A program made the position numbers and the translations under genes. A DNA stretch of 64,000 bases, from assembly GCA_963808815.1 (NCBI GenBank), contig CAWEGI010000016.1, positions 124,001 to 188,000 on the forward strand. Reading direction: 5' to 3'. The notes under the pieces were generated by a model, which had not been told where the DNA came from, did no database searches, and saw only the letters and a program-made list of their open reading frames with translations. This DNA is from DATBLE01 sp963808815. Its GTDB lineage: Bacteria; Actinomycetota; Thermoleophilia; Gaiellales; Gaiellaceae. Positions 16,875-25,592 of this stretch are shown one piece after another; the stretch's first letter is position 1; each line of letters starts with the position of its first letter.

Positions 16875-19802
16875 ATGGCCTTGACGTTGCTGGCCGGGCC
16901 GGCCAACGCCGGCAAAGTGGCTCTGCTCCTCGATCGTTACCTCGCCGATCTGGCGCGGGAGCCTGTCCTGATCGTGCCGACCGGGTCGGACGTCGAACGG
17001 GTCGAGCGCGATCTGCTCGTCCGCGCGGGAGCATTGCTCGGCGGATCGATCGGGACGTTCGACGACGTCTTCGAGAGGATCGCGGCCGGGAACGGCGCTG
17101 CGAAGCCGGTCGCCGGAGACGCGCAGCGCTCGCTGATCCTGCGCCGAGTGGTGTCGGGAGCGACGCTCGGCGAGCTCGACGCGTCGGCGCGATTCGCGGG
17201 ATTCGGCGACGCGCTCGGCACCGCGGTTGCGGAGCTCGAAGCGGGGTTGTTGGAGCCCGAGGACGTCGACGGCGACCTCGCCGAGCTCTACCGGCGATAT
17301 CGCGAGCAGCTCGACCGGCTCGGTCTCTGGGACCGCGACCTTCGGCGCGGCCACGCCGCGGGCCGGATCGCGAACGAGCTCGCCGCCTGGGACGGCCGTC
17401 CGGTCTACGCCTACGGCTTCGAGGACCTGAGCGGCGCGCAATGGCGACTGCTCGAGGCGTTCGCGGGGCGGGTGGACGTCACCGTGTCGCTGCAGTACGA
17501 GCCCGGGCGGCTCGCCTTCTCGTCGCTCGAGCGTACGGCAACCGACCTGGCGGGGCTCGCAGCCGGGCGGATCGAGGAGCTGCCGCCGCGCTACGCCGAC
17601 TACGCGCACCCGGCCCTCGCCCACCTCGAGCGGGCTCTGTTCGAGGATGCGCCGCCGCCGGCGCCGCCGGCCGAGGGCGCGATCCGCCTGCTCGAGGGCG
17701 CCGGCACCCGCGCCACGCTCGAGTTGGTCGCCGACGAGATCCTCCAGCTCCTCCGCTCCGGCACGGCGCCGGAGGAGATCCTGGTCGTCTGCCCGTCTGT
17801 CGAGCGCCTGCGCGCGCCCCTGGAGGCGGCCTTCGGTGCGCTCGGCGTTCCCTACGCGCTCGACGGGACGCTCAGGGCGGCGCATACGTCCTTCGGTCGT
17901 GCGCTGCTCGCGATCGTCCGCTACGCGTGGCTCGGCGGCGGCCGGCGCGACCTGTTCGCGTTCCTGCGGTCGCCCTATTCCGGCCTCGCGCGTGCCCACG
18001 CCGACTTCCTCGAAGGACGGCTGCGCGGCCGAGGGATCCGCTCGCCGGCGCGCCTCGAGGCGACGATCGTCGAGCTTCGCGGGCAGCCCCTTGCGCCACT
18101 GGAGCGCCTGCGTTCGGCTCCGACTTCGATCGCGGCCGTGCGCGACCTCGCCGCCTCGATGCTGCGCGCGGCATACGGGCTCGACGCTCCGCCCGCGTCG
18201 CCCGAGGCGTGGATCGACCTGCGGACGTACCAGACGATCGTCACGCTGCTGGACGAGCTCGAGGCCTGGGTGGAGCTGGGCTCGGAGCTCTCGACGGAGG
18301 AGCTGGCCGCCTCGCTGGAGCGGGCGCAGGTCCGGCTCGGCCCCGCGCGCTCGGGGCACGTGACCGTGCTCGACCTGTTGCGCGCGCGCACGCGCCGCGC
18401 GGAGGTCGTGTTCGTCCTCGGGTTGGAGGAGGGCGTCTTCCCGCAGCGCGCCCCGGGCTCGCCGTTCCTGGACGACGAGCGGCGGCGCGAGCTCGGCGAC
18501 GGAGCGCGGCTCGCGAAACCCGACCCGGTTTCGCGGGCCCGCTACCTGTTCTACACGGCCTGCACACGGCCGTCGCGACGGCTCTACCTCGTCCGCGAGG
18601 CGGCCACCGACGACGGCGCGCCGCGGCAGCCGAGCCCGTTCTGGGAGGACGTCCGGGCCGTGCTGCGGCCGGACGACCTGCCGCGCGTGACCCGCAGACG
18701 GGCGCTCTCCGAGCTGGTCTGGCCGCTCGAGGGCGCCCCGAGCGAGCGCGAGCGACTCCGTGCCGTCTCCTGGCTGTCGAGCACCGACCGCTCCGGGGCC
18801 GAGGGGATCGCCCTGGCGAACGGGTGGGAACGGCGTCTCGCGCGCGCGTTCGACGCCTTCCGCCGGCCGACCAGGCTCACGGACCCGGCGGTGCTCGAGT
18901 CGCTTGCGTCGCGCACAATGTTCGGCGTCACCGAGTTGGAGGCGTTTGCGGGCTGCTCGTCGATCTGGTTCGTCGAGCGGATGCTCGACCCGAAGTCGAT
19001 GGATGCCGAGGTCGACCCGCGCATGCGCGGCTCAATCGCACATCAGACGCTCTTCAAGTTCTTCTCCGGCCTGCCGAAGCGCCTGGGCTGCGAGCAGGTC
19101 TCGCCGGAGCAGCTCGACGATGCGCTCGCATTCCTGAGTGAGTGCCTGACGGAGGCGATCGCGGGCGGCGCCGAGAATCGGCTCGAGCTGACCGACCTCC
19201 AGCGCAGCGAGCTGCGCGAGACGCTCTGGCGCGACCTGGAGGCGCTCGTACGCGCGGAGGCCGAGTCCGAGCTTCCGCTCGTCCCGCGCAAGTTCGAGGT
19301 GTCGTTCGGCTCGGAGCGGTCCGCGCCCGAGCTCCAGCGCGGCCTCGACCTCGAGACGTTCCGGCTCTCCGGGAAGATCGACCGCGTCGACCTCGATCCG
19401 TTCTCCGCCCGCGGCATCGTCTGGGACTACAAGTCCGGCAAGAAGGCGCACTCGGCGGCCGAGATCGAGCGGGAGCTACGACTGCAGATCCCGCTGTACA
19501 TGCTCGTCCTCCGCGACCTGGTCGGCGTCGAGCCCCTGGGCGGCCTCTACCGGCCGCTCTCCGGCGACCGCAAGGCGCGTGGGCTGCTGCGTGCGTCCGC
19601 GCGCGCGGACGGCGTGCCGGGCTACTCCGCCCGCGATTACGTCGACGAGGACGACTTCTGGGGGAAGGTCGACAGGGCGCAGGAGGTCGGCCGCCGGATG
19701 GTCGCCCGCATTCGCGAGGGTGACGTGAGGCACGATCCGCGCGAGGGCTCGTGCCCGTCGTGGTGCAAGCTCGGCTCGATGTGTCGGGTGGGCAGGGCGT
19801 AG
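16875..19802 (+). CDS. AddB/AdnA-like helicase-nuclease subunit
   Basis: 975 residues. N-terminal LAGPANAGKV is a degraded Walker A. A UvrD-like region has VFVLGLEEGVFPQRAPGSPFL and ARYLFYTACTRPSRRLYLV. The C-terminal third is a RecB-family PD-(D/E)XK nuclease: RGSIAHQTLFKF, GKIDRVDLDP, VWDYKSGKK and QIPLYMLVL. One Cys in AFAGCSSIW plus a C-x3-C-x5-C cluster in CPSWCKLGSMC would bind a 4Fe-4S cluster, as in AddB. With the next gene it forms the double-strand-break resection complex that prepares DNA for RecA. The ATPase is probably inactive and structural. Confidence 0.87.
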   Translation: MALTLLAGPANAGKVALLLDRYLADLAREPVLIVPTGSDVERVERDLLVRAGALLGGSIGTFDDVFERIAAGNGAAKPVAGDAQRSLILRRVVSGATLGELDASARFAGFGDALGTAVAELEAGLLEPEDVDGDLAELYRRYREQLDRLGLWDRDLRRGHAAGRIANELAAWDGRPVYAYGFEDLSGAQWRLLEAFAGRVDVTVSLQYEPGRLAFSSLERTATDLAGLAAGRIEELPPRYADYAHPALAHLERALFEDAPPPAPPAEGAIRLLEGAGTRATLELVADEILQLLRSGTAPEEILVVCPSVERLRAPLEAAFGALGVPYALDGTLRAAHTSFGRALLAIVRYAWLGGGRRDLFAFLRSPYSGLARAHADFLEGRLRGRGIRSPARLEATIVELRGQPLAPLERLRSAPTSIAAVRDLAASMLRAAYGLDAPPASPEAWIDLRTYQTIVTLLDELEAWVELGSELSTEELAASLERAQVRLGPARSGHVTVLDLLRARTRRAEVVFVLGLEEGVFPQRAPGSPFLDDERRRELGDGARLAKPDPVSRARYLFYTACTRPSRRLYLVREAATDDGAPRQPSPFWEDVRAVLRPDDLPRVTRRRALSELVWPLEGAPSERERLRAVSWLSSTDRSGAEGIALANGWERRLARAFDAFRRPTRLTDPAVLESLASRTMFGVTELEAFAGCSSIWFVERMLDPKSMDAEVDPRMRGSIAHQTLFKFFSGLPKRLGCEQVSPEQLDDALAFLSECLTEAIAGGAENRLELTDLQRSELRETLWRDLEALVRAEAESELPLVPRKFEVSFGSERSAPELQRGLDLETFRLSGKIDRVDLDPFSARGIVWDYKSGKKAHSAAEIERELRLQIPLYMLVLRDLVGVEPLGGLYRPLSGDRKARGLLRASARADGVPGYSARDYVDEDDFWGKVDRAQEVGRRMVARIREGDVRHDPREGSCPSWCKLGSMCRVGRA

Positions 19803-19804
19803 CG

Positions 19805-22800
19805 ATGGCCGCGACTGCCGAGCGCCCGCCGACCCCCGAGCAGCACGCTGCGATCCAGGCCGAGGGGCTCGTCTTCGTCTCCGCCGGCGCAGGCACCGGT
19901 AAGACCGCGGTCCTGGTCGAGCGCTTCGTTCGGGGGATCGAGAGCGGCGTCGACGTCGGCTCGATCCTCGTCATCACCTACACGGAACGGGCCGCCGCCG
20001 AGCTGCGGTCGCGCATCCGCACCCGGCTCGCAGAGCTCGGCCGGCGCGAACTGACCCGCGAGCTCGACGGAGCCTGGATCTCGACCATCCACGGCTTCTG
20101 CCTTCGGCTGCTCAAGCAGCACCCGTTCGCGGCCGGGCTCGACCCGCGGTTCCGCGTGCTCGACGAGAGCCAGGCCGCCGTCCTCCGGGCCGAGGCGTTC
20201 GACGACGCGCTGGCAGCGTTCTGTGAGGACGAGCAGCCAGATCGGCTGGCGCTGCTCGCCACCTACGGCTCAGCAGCCCTCCGGCGGATGCTGACCAGCG
20301 TCTACGCGACCCTCCGCGCTGCCGGCCGGACCCTGGAGCTGCCGATCGGCGATGCGCCGGGAATCGACGAGGCCGCGGCGCGTGTCGTCGCCACCGCCGG
20401 CGACGTCGACGAGGCCGCCCGGCTCGTCGAGCTGCTCGGCCGACGGCCACAGCCAGAGGCGCTGCTCGACCTCTCCGGCTACGCGGTCACGGGCGACGAT
20501 GACTACGAGCAGGCGCGCCAGGCGCTCGAGCAGGCGGCGTTGAACGCCGTCGCCGCACGGGACCGCGCGCTGCTCGAGCGGCTGCTCCAGTCGTTCGAGC
20601 ACTCCTACCAGGCGGCCAAGGACCGGGAGTCCGCGCTCGACTTCGAGGACCTGCAGCTCCGCGCGCGAAACCTGCTTCGTGACGACCCCGCCATCCGCGA
20701 ACGCGAGCAGCTCCGCTTCCGCCAGGTCTGCGTCGACGAGTTCCAGGACACGAACCGGTTGCAGTGCGAGCTGATCGACCTGATCGCGCGCGACGAGCTG
20801 TTCTTCGTCGGGGACGAGTTCCAGTCGATCTACCGCTTCCGCCATGCCGACGTGGAGGTGTTCAAGGAGCGGCGCGAGCAGATCGGCGAGGTGCTGCCGC
20901 TGACCCAGAACTGGCGGTCGCGGCCGGAGGTGCTCGCGGTCGTCAACGAGCTGTTCGGCGCAACGTTCGGGGACGAGTTCCAGAAGCTCGTCGCGGCGGG
21001 CCGCTTCCCCGATCCGGCCTCGGGCGCCGCCGTCGAGCTGCTGGTCACCGACAAGGCGAGCTACAAGGACACGGGCGTCACCTGGCGGCGTGGCGAGGCG
21101 CGGGCTGTCGCCCGCCGGGTGCGGGAGCTCGTCGACGACGGCGAGGCCGAGCCGGGCGAGATCGTCCTGCTCTTCGCCGCCGGCACGGATGCCGAGCAGT
21201 ACGAGGAGGCGCTGCGCGAGCTCGACCTGCCGACCTACCGCTCGACCGGGCGGGGCTATTTCGGCCAGCAGCAGGTGGTCGACCTGCTCGGCTACCTGCG
21301 GCTCCTGCACAACCGCTACGACGACGAAGCGTTCGTCACCGTGCTCGCCTCGCCCTTCGTCGGCCTCTCGAACGACGCCCTCGTCGTCCTGCGCCGGAAT
21401 GCGACCCGCCGGCCGCTGTACACGGCGGTCGAGAAGGGCCTGCCGGAGGGCCTGTCCGAGCGCGACCGGCGTCTGCTCCAGGCCTTTCGCCAGCGGTACG
21501 GCCGGCTGACCGCGCTCGCGGGCACCGTGGGCCTCGAACGCCTCTGCGAGCAGATCGTGGTCGAGCACGACTACGACCTCGCGGTCCTCGCCCGGTGGGA
21601 CGGGCGCCGCCGCTACGCGAACCTGCGCAAGCTCGCGCGCCTGGCCCGCTCCTACGAGGAGCTGCGCGGAACCGACGTCGAGGGCTTCGTCCGCTTCGTC
21701 TCCGAGCAGGACGCTGCCGGGGTGAAGGAGCTCGAGGCGGTGGCGGAGGAGGAGGGAGCCGGCGCCGTTCGCCTCCTGACCATCCACGCTGCCAAGGGCC
21801 TCGAGTTCAAGGTGGTCGTCGTCGCCGACGCCGGGCGCGAACGCATGTCGACGAGGGGCGAGGAGATCATTTGCCTGCCGGACGGGCGCTTCGGCTTCAA
21901 GGTGGTCGATCCGCTCACCGGGCAGCGCGTCGGCGCGTTCGAATACGACGAGGTGCGGAATGCCGAGGAGGCAGCGGCCGAGGCCGAGCGGCTGCGCCTG
22001 TACTACGTGGCGATGACTCGCGCAATCGACAAGCTGATCGTCGCCGGCTCGATCGAAGTGGCGCGGCCCGACCCGAAGACGCCGATCGGCTGGGTCCTCG
22101 ATCGACTCGAGCTCGGCGAGGTCGAGGACGGTGAGGTCGTTCGCGCGGAGGCCCGCCTTCGTGTCCGGGTCGACCGGTTCACGGACGACCCGGTGCCCGA
22201 GCCGGAGGAACCACCGGTCGAGGGCCAGCTCTCGCTGTTCGAGGCCCCCGTGTCGGCACCGACATCGACCGTTCCGGCGCTGCCTCCGCTCGAGCCGGTT
22301 GCCGCTCCTGCCGTCGACCCGGTCCGCCGCCTGTCCTACTCCGCGCTCGCGCTGTTCGAGCGCTGTCCCTACCGCTTCTACGCCGAGCGGCTGGGCGGCA
22401 TGAGGCCGGTGGACGGGAGCGGACGCCTTGTCGGCCAGGTCGGGATGGCCGCGAGCGAGATCGGCGACTCGGTGCATCGCCTCCTCGAGCTGGTCGATCT
22501 GGCCGCACCGGCGCCGCCCTCGCTCGACGAGGTGTTGGGCTGGTATCCGGGCGCAACCGCCGAGGAGTTGGAGCGGATCGGCGCGCTGGTCCAGGCCTAC
22601 TGCGGCTCGGCGCTGGCCGCGCGGCTGGCCGCACTGGGCGGTGTGTCCTCCGAGCGGCCGTTCGCGTTCGAGCACGACGGCGTGCTCTTCCACGGCGTCC
22701 TCGACGTGCTGCACCTGGAGAACGGCCGCGCGCTCGTCGCCGACTTCAAGTCCAACTTCCTCGGCGACCACTCCCCGGCCGAGGTCGTCGACGCCGAGTA

Positions 22801-23068
22801 CCGCCTCCAACGCCTCGTTTACGCGATTGCGTGCTTCCGGGCGGACGTCGAGGAAGTCGAGGTCGTCTACCAGTTCCTGGAGCGTCCCGACGAGCTGGTG
22901 GCGGCGACGTTCCGCCGCGACGAGCTCTCCGGGCTCGAGGCCGAGCTCTCCGCGGTGATCGCGCAGATCCAGTCTGGAATGTTCCCGCCACGGCCGAGCG
23001 AGTTCGCGTGCGCCGGCTGTCCCGCCCTGGACGTTGTCTGCGCCGGCCCTGCGCTGAACAGCCAATAG
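19805..23068 (+). CDS. AddA/AdnB-like UvrD helicase with C-terminal nuclease
   Basis: 1087 residues from ATG 19805, two bases after the previous stop. Superfamily 1 motifs are complete: SAGAGTGKTAVLVERF (I), ITYTERAAAELR (Ia), VDEFQDTN (II), GDEFQSIYRFRHAD (III), QNWRSRPEVL (IV), TIHAAKGLEFKVVVV (V), YYVAMTRA (VI). The C-terminal domain has GDSVHRLLELV, HGVLDVLHLENG, DFKSN and YRLQRLVYAI, a PD-(D/E)XK nuclease, with cysteines at CPYRFYAERL and CAGC...C suited to an Fe-S cluster. Both subunits therefore carry Fe-S nuclease domains, closer to AdnAB than RecBCD. Confidence 0.9.
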   Translation: MAATAERPPTPEQHAAIQAEGLVFVSAGAGTGKTAVLVERFVRGIESGVDVGSILVITYTERAAAELRSRIRTRLAELGRRELTRELDGAWISTIHGFCLRLLKQHPFAAGLDPRFRVLDESQAAVLRAEAFDDALAAFCEDEQPDRLALLATYGSAALRRMLTSVYATLRAAGRTLELPIGDAPGIDEAAARVVATAGDVDEAARLVELLGRRPQPEALLDLSGYAVTGDDDYEQARQALEQAALNAVAARDRALLERLLQSFEHSYQAAKDRESALDFEDLQLRARNLLRDDPAIREREQLRFRQVCVDEFQDTNRLQCELIDLIARDELFFVGDEFQSIYRFRHADVEVFKERREQIGEVLPLTQNWRSRPEVLAVVNELFGATFGDEFQKLVAAGRFPDPASGAAVELLVTDKASYKDTGVTWRRGEARAVARRVRELVDDGEAEPGEIVLLFAAGTDAEQYEEALRELDLPTYRSTGRGYFGQQQVVDLLGYLRLLHNRYDDEAFVTVLASPFVGLSNDALVVLRRNATRRPLYTAVEKGLPEGLSERDRRLLQAFRQRYGRLTALAGTVGLERLCEQIVVEHDYDLAVLARWDGRRRYANLRKLARLARSYEELRGTDVEGFVRFVSEQDAAGVKELEAVAEEEGAGAVRLLTIHAAKGLEFKVVVVADAGRERMSTRGEEIICLPDGRFGFKVVDPLTGQRVGAFEYDEVRNAEEAAAEAERLRLYYVAMTRAIDKLIVAGSIEVARPDPKTPIGWVLDRLELGEVEDGEVVRAEARLRVRVDRFTDDPVPEPEEPPVEGQLSLFEAPVSAPTSTVPALPPLEPVAAPAVDPVRRLSYSALALFERCPYRFYAERLGGMRPVDGSGRLVGQVGMAASEIGDSVHRLLELVDLAAPAPPSLDEVLGWYPGATAEELERIGALVQAYCGSALAARLAALGGVSSERPFAFEHDGVLFHGVLDVLHLENGRALVADFKSNFLGDHSPAEVVDAEYRLQRLVYAIACFRADVEEVEVVYQFLERPDELVAATFRRDELSGLEAELSAVIAQIQSGMFPPRPSEFACAGCPALDVVCAGPALNSQ

Positions 23069-23078
23069 CATCGCCGCC

Positions 23079-23468
23079 ATGTACCCCCGACGAGCGACTG
23101 AGGAGGATGTCGACGCCATCTGCCGCATCTGCGCCGATGGCTGGCTGGACACGTACAGCGGGCTGCTTCCGGAAGAGCGGATCGAACGCGCCATCGCGAC
23201 CTTCTACCAGCCCGAGCGGGTGCGATCAGAGCTCGATGCGGCTGACGGCTGGGACGGCTGGTGGGTTGCGGTCGACGATGCCGCCGCGATCACCGACCAG
23301 CAGCGGGCGCAGGGCGAGGCTGAGCAGTGGGTGACCGTGATCGAGGGGAACGACAAGGGGATCCCCTTCTACGAGGCGCGCGGCTTTCGTCGACACGGCG
23401 CGAGATCCGCCCACGGCGAGGGCGAGTCATCGCCCGCGAGCGTGCTCCTCGGGCGATCGCTGGTCTGA
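23079..23468 (+). pseudogene. GNAT acetyltransferase lacking its central acetyl-CoA motif
   Basis: 129 residues. The start (YPRRATEEDVDAICRIC, WLDTYSGLLPEE) and the end (VIEGNDKGIPFYEARGFRRHG) are typical of GNAT proteins. After VAVDDAA the sequence jumps straight into ITDQQRAQGEAEQWVTV, so roughly 50-60 residues holding strands 3-5 and the R/Q-x-x-G-x-G/A acetyl-CoA loop are absent. The reading frame is kept, which looks like an in-frame internal deletion. It should not bind acetyl-CoA. Its stop overlaps the nth start. Confidence 0.65.
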
Positions 23469-24136
23469 TGGCCCGGTCGTTCGTCGGCGAGGCCCGCAAG
23501 CGCGTCGGGCCCAAGCGCGAGCGCATCCTGCCGATCATCGAGCGGCTGAGGGCCGAGCACGCCGACGCCGGCATCGCGCTCCGCTTCCGCACCGACGTGG
23601 AGCTGCTGGTCTCCGTGATGCTCTCGGCGCAGACGACGGACGTGAACGTCAACCGTGTCACCGAGCACCTGTTCGAGAAGTACCGACGCCCCGAGGACTA
23701 CCTGGCTGTGCCCAAGGAGGAGCTGGAGCAGGACATCTACGCCACCGGATTCTTCCGCCAAAAGGCGAAGGCGATCCGCGGGACGATGGCGATGCTGATC
23801 GAGGAGTACGACGGGCGGGTTCCGCGCCGGATCGAGGAGCTCGTCCGCCTGCCGGGCGTCGCCCGCAAGACCGCCAATGTCGTCGCGGCCGAGCTCGGCG
23901 AGCCGCAGGGCGTCGTTGTCGACACGCATGTCCGGCGGCTCTCGCAGCGGCTCGGCCTGACCCGGCACGATGACCCGGTGAAGATCGAGCGGGACCTCCA
24001 GCGGCTCGTCCCTCGCGAGCACTGGGGGATCTTCCCGCACCTCCTGATCTGGCACGGCAGGCGGGTGTGCATCGCGCGCGCACCGCGCTGCCTCGACTGC
24101 GTGCTGCTCGACCTCTGCCCGTCCTCGCGGGTATAG
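23468..24136 (+). CDS. nth: Endonuclease III
   Basis: 222 residues, normal length. It excises oxidised pyrimidines and nicks the abasic site. The helix-hairpin-helix LPGVARKTANVVA contains the catalytic Lys, and VVVDTHVRRLSQRLG the catalytic Asp. The C-terminal C-x6-C-x2-C-x5-C (CIARAPRCLDCVLLDLC) is the 4Fe-4S loop. ATG 23468 overlaps the upstream stop as TGATG. It sits with the AddAB-like pair in a repair block. Confidence 0.95.
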   Translation: MARSFVGEARKRVGPKRERILPIIERLRAEHADAGIALRFRTDVELLVSVMLSAQTTDVNVNRVTEHLFEKYRRPEDYLAVPKEELEQDIYATGFFRQKAKAIRGTMAMLIEEYDGRVPRRIEELVRLPGVARKTANVVAAELGEPQGVVVDTHVRRLSQRLGLTRHDDPVKIERDLQRLVPREHWGIFPHLLIWHGRRVCIARAPRCLDCVLLDLCPSSRV

Positions 24137-24145
24137 CCTCGGCCG

Positions 24146-24628
24146 ATGCCCGACCTGGAGACGGCGCGCCTGCGCCTCCACGCACTCACCGCCGAAGAGG
24201 CGGAGGCACTCGGCGCCGGCGAGCCGCCTGCCGGTTGGGCCTACGCGTCCGGCTTCCCGATGCCCGACACCCGCGACGGCGTCGGGCTCTTCCTGCGGCA
24301 CGGCGACCAGGCGTTCGGCTTCCACTTCGTCGTCCGCCTCGAGGACCAGCTCGTGATCGGCGAGATCGGCTTCGTCGCGCCGCCGAGCAGAGGCGTGGTC
24401 ACGATCGGGTACGCGATCGTGCCCTCGGCTAGGCGGCAGGGGTACGCGACCGAGGCGATCACGGTGCTCACCGCCTGGTCGCTTGCGCAGCCGGGTGTCG
24501 ACCGTGTCCGAGCCCAGACACTGCCCGACAACGAGGCGTCGATCCGCGCCCTGCTCCGCGCCGGCTTCGAGGAGGACGATCCTTCCCCCAAGGTGCGCCG
24601 GTTCGTGAAGGTCAGGCCCGCGGACTGA
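24146..24628 (+). CDS. GNAT acetyltransferase (RimJ/RimL-like)
   Basis: 160 residues. It has an N-terminal TARLRLHALTAEEAEAL, the strand pair QLVIGEIGFVAPPSRGVVTIGYAIV, the acetyl-CoA loop SARRQGYATEAIT, and VRAQTLPDNEASIRALLRAGF, the RimJ/RimL arrangement. It transfers acetyl from acetyl-CoA to an amine, with unknown target. It starts 9 bases after nth and ends overlapping the convergent PAS-domain gene by 17 bases. Confidence 0.85.
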   Translation: MPDLETARLRLHALTAEEAEALGAGEPPAGWAYASGFPMPDTRDGVGLFLRHGDQAFGFHFVVRLEDQLVIGEIGFVAPPSRGVVTIGYAIVPSARRQGYATEAITVLTAWSLAQPGVDRVRAQTLPDNEASIRALLRAGFEEDDPSPKVRRFVKVRPAD

Positions 24629-25061
24629 GGGCGACCAACAGGCCGCCGTCGTCGTCGTAAGCCGGGAACAGGTCGGCGATCACCGGCTTGGCGACGCCCG
24701 CCTTCGTGCGCAGCTCGAGCTGCTCGCCGAGCCGGCGCACGCCCCACTCGAGGGCGAGCGAAACGGGATTCTTGGCCTCGTCGAACCCGTTGAGCCCGAA
24801 CCGGTCGACGACGTCCCGTCCCATCAGCTCGCTCTCGCTGTAGCCGGTGAGTTCGAACACGCCGCGGCCGGAGGCGAGGATCCTCCCCTCCTGGTCGCAG
24901 ACGACGAGGCCGGTGTTCGGTCCCGGGTAGTAGTCGTCCATCAGCTCGAACAGGAAGCCGAAGCCGCAGCGATGGCAGGCGACGGCCTCGTCCGTCATGC
25001 CTTCGAATCCGTCGATGTCGATCGACCGGTCCTTGCAGTTCGGACAGATGTAGTACGGCAC
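24612..25061 (-). CDS. Zinc-ribbon PAS-domain protein
   Basis: 149 residues. Residues 1-35 carry two cysteine pairs (CPNC and CHRC) forming a zinc ribbon. Residues 45-140 are a PAS domain: GLVVCDQEGRILASGRGVFELTGYSESELMGRDV, then a region ending PVIADLFPAYDDDGGLLV. No kinase, cyclase or HTH output is attached, so it probably senses a ligand and acts through a partner. I do not know a characterised homologue. Start is ATG 25061. Confidence 0.75.
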   Translation of the reverse strand: MPYYICPNCKDRSIDIDGFEGMTDEAVACHRCGFGFLFELMDDYYPGPNTGLVVCDQEGRILASGRGVFELTGYSESELMGRDVVDRFGLNGFDEAKNPVSLALEWGVRRLGEQLELRTKAGVAKPVIADLFPAYDDDGGLLVALSPRA

Positions 25062-25176
25062 CCGATCAGGGTAGCGGCGTCAGAGCCAGTTCTTCTGGGG
25101 GAGCCGATCGGCAAGGCCAGACCCTGGCTTCCTGGGGGGTTCGGGTGCGGCGAGATCGGCTGAGGTTCTCTCAGAT

Positions 25177-25194
25177 GGGTAGAAGGTTCTACCC
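25177..25194. promoter_or_regulatory. Perfect inverted repeat, operator-like
   Basis: GGGTAGAA-GG-TTCTACCC, an 8-bp perfect dyad in the intergenic region between the PAS gene and the decay zone. It has the size of a dimeric repressor site or a small hairpin. No -10/-35 boxes are obvious beside it. Confidence 0.4.
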
Positions 25195-25240
25195 CCGAGC
25201 AGCCGTCCCTCGAGGGCGAGCGCCGCGTCCGGGAAACGTG

Positions 25241-25552
25241 ACGCTTAAGAAGTCGCTCCTGCGTGACGTCACCAGCGCAGAGGATGCGCTCTGTCCGCGT
25301 CCCTGCGCTGCCGCGTGGCGCACGCTTGCCGCGCTCCGCCGCCGCGAGTCGGTCAACGAGGTGCTCGCATCGCGCAGGCGCCTCGAGTATGAGGCTGGTC
25401 AGCGGTTTGCCCCTGTGTTCTCCGAACTTCTGCTCGACCGCTGGCGGGCGGGGGACTGGACGGTTATGCCCCAGGATCTACTTGCACGGCTCGAGGCTGC
25501 GGGCGACGGCGAGCGTTTCAAGACCTCTGGCGGAGGGAGCCAAGCGCGGTAG
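25241..25552 (+). CDS. Hypothetical protein, doubtful
   Basis: A frame from GTG 25241 (or GTG 25145, adding 32 residues) encodes 103 residues. The second half (SVNEVLASRRRLEYEAGQRFAP, SELLLDRWRAGDW, PQDLLARLEAAGDGE) has a helix-like hydrophobic pattern, whereas the first half is Arg/Ala-rich. No family is recognised and no strong ribosome site is seen. It may be a gene relic at the edge of the decay zone. Confidence 0.3.
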   Translation, partial: TLKKSLLRDVTSAEDALCPRPCAAAWRTLAALRRRESVNEVLASRRRLEYEAGQRFAPVFSELLLDRWRAGDWTVMPQDLLARLEAAGDGERFKTSGGGSQAR

Positions 25553-25592
25553 AGGGACGCGAGGGTGACGTCGGTTGGTGCGAACATGTCGC

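Noticed and set aside
16875..23068. Defence-system helicase-nuclease pair
   Set aside because: Full set of AddAB/AdnAB-type motifs, Fe-S nuclease cysteines and adjacency to nth indicate ordinary recombination repair.
25081..25130. Bases CAGAGCCAGTTCTT match the end of the CorA gene (KNWL tail) and suggested a corA remnant
   Set aside because: Only about five codons agree and no further CorA similarity is visible upstream.
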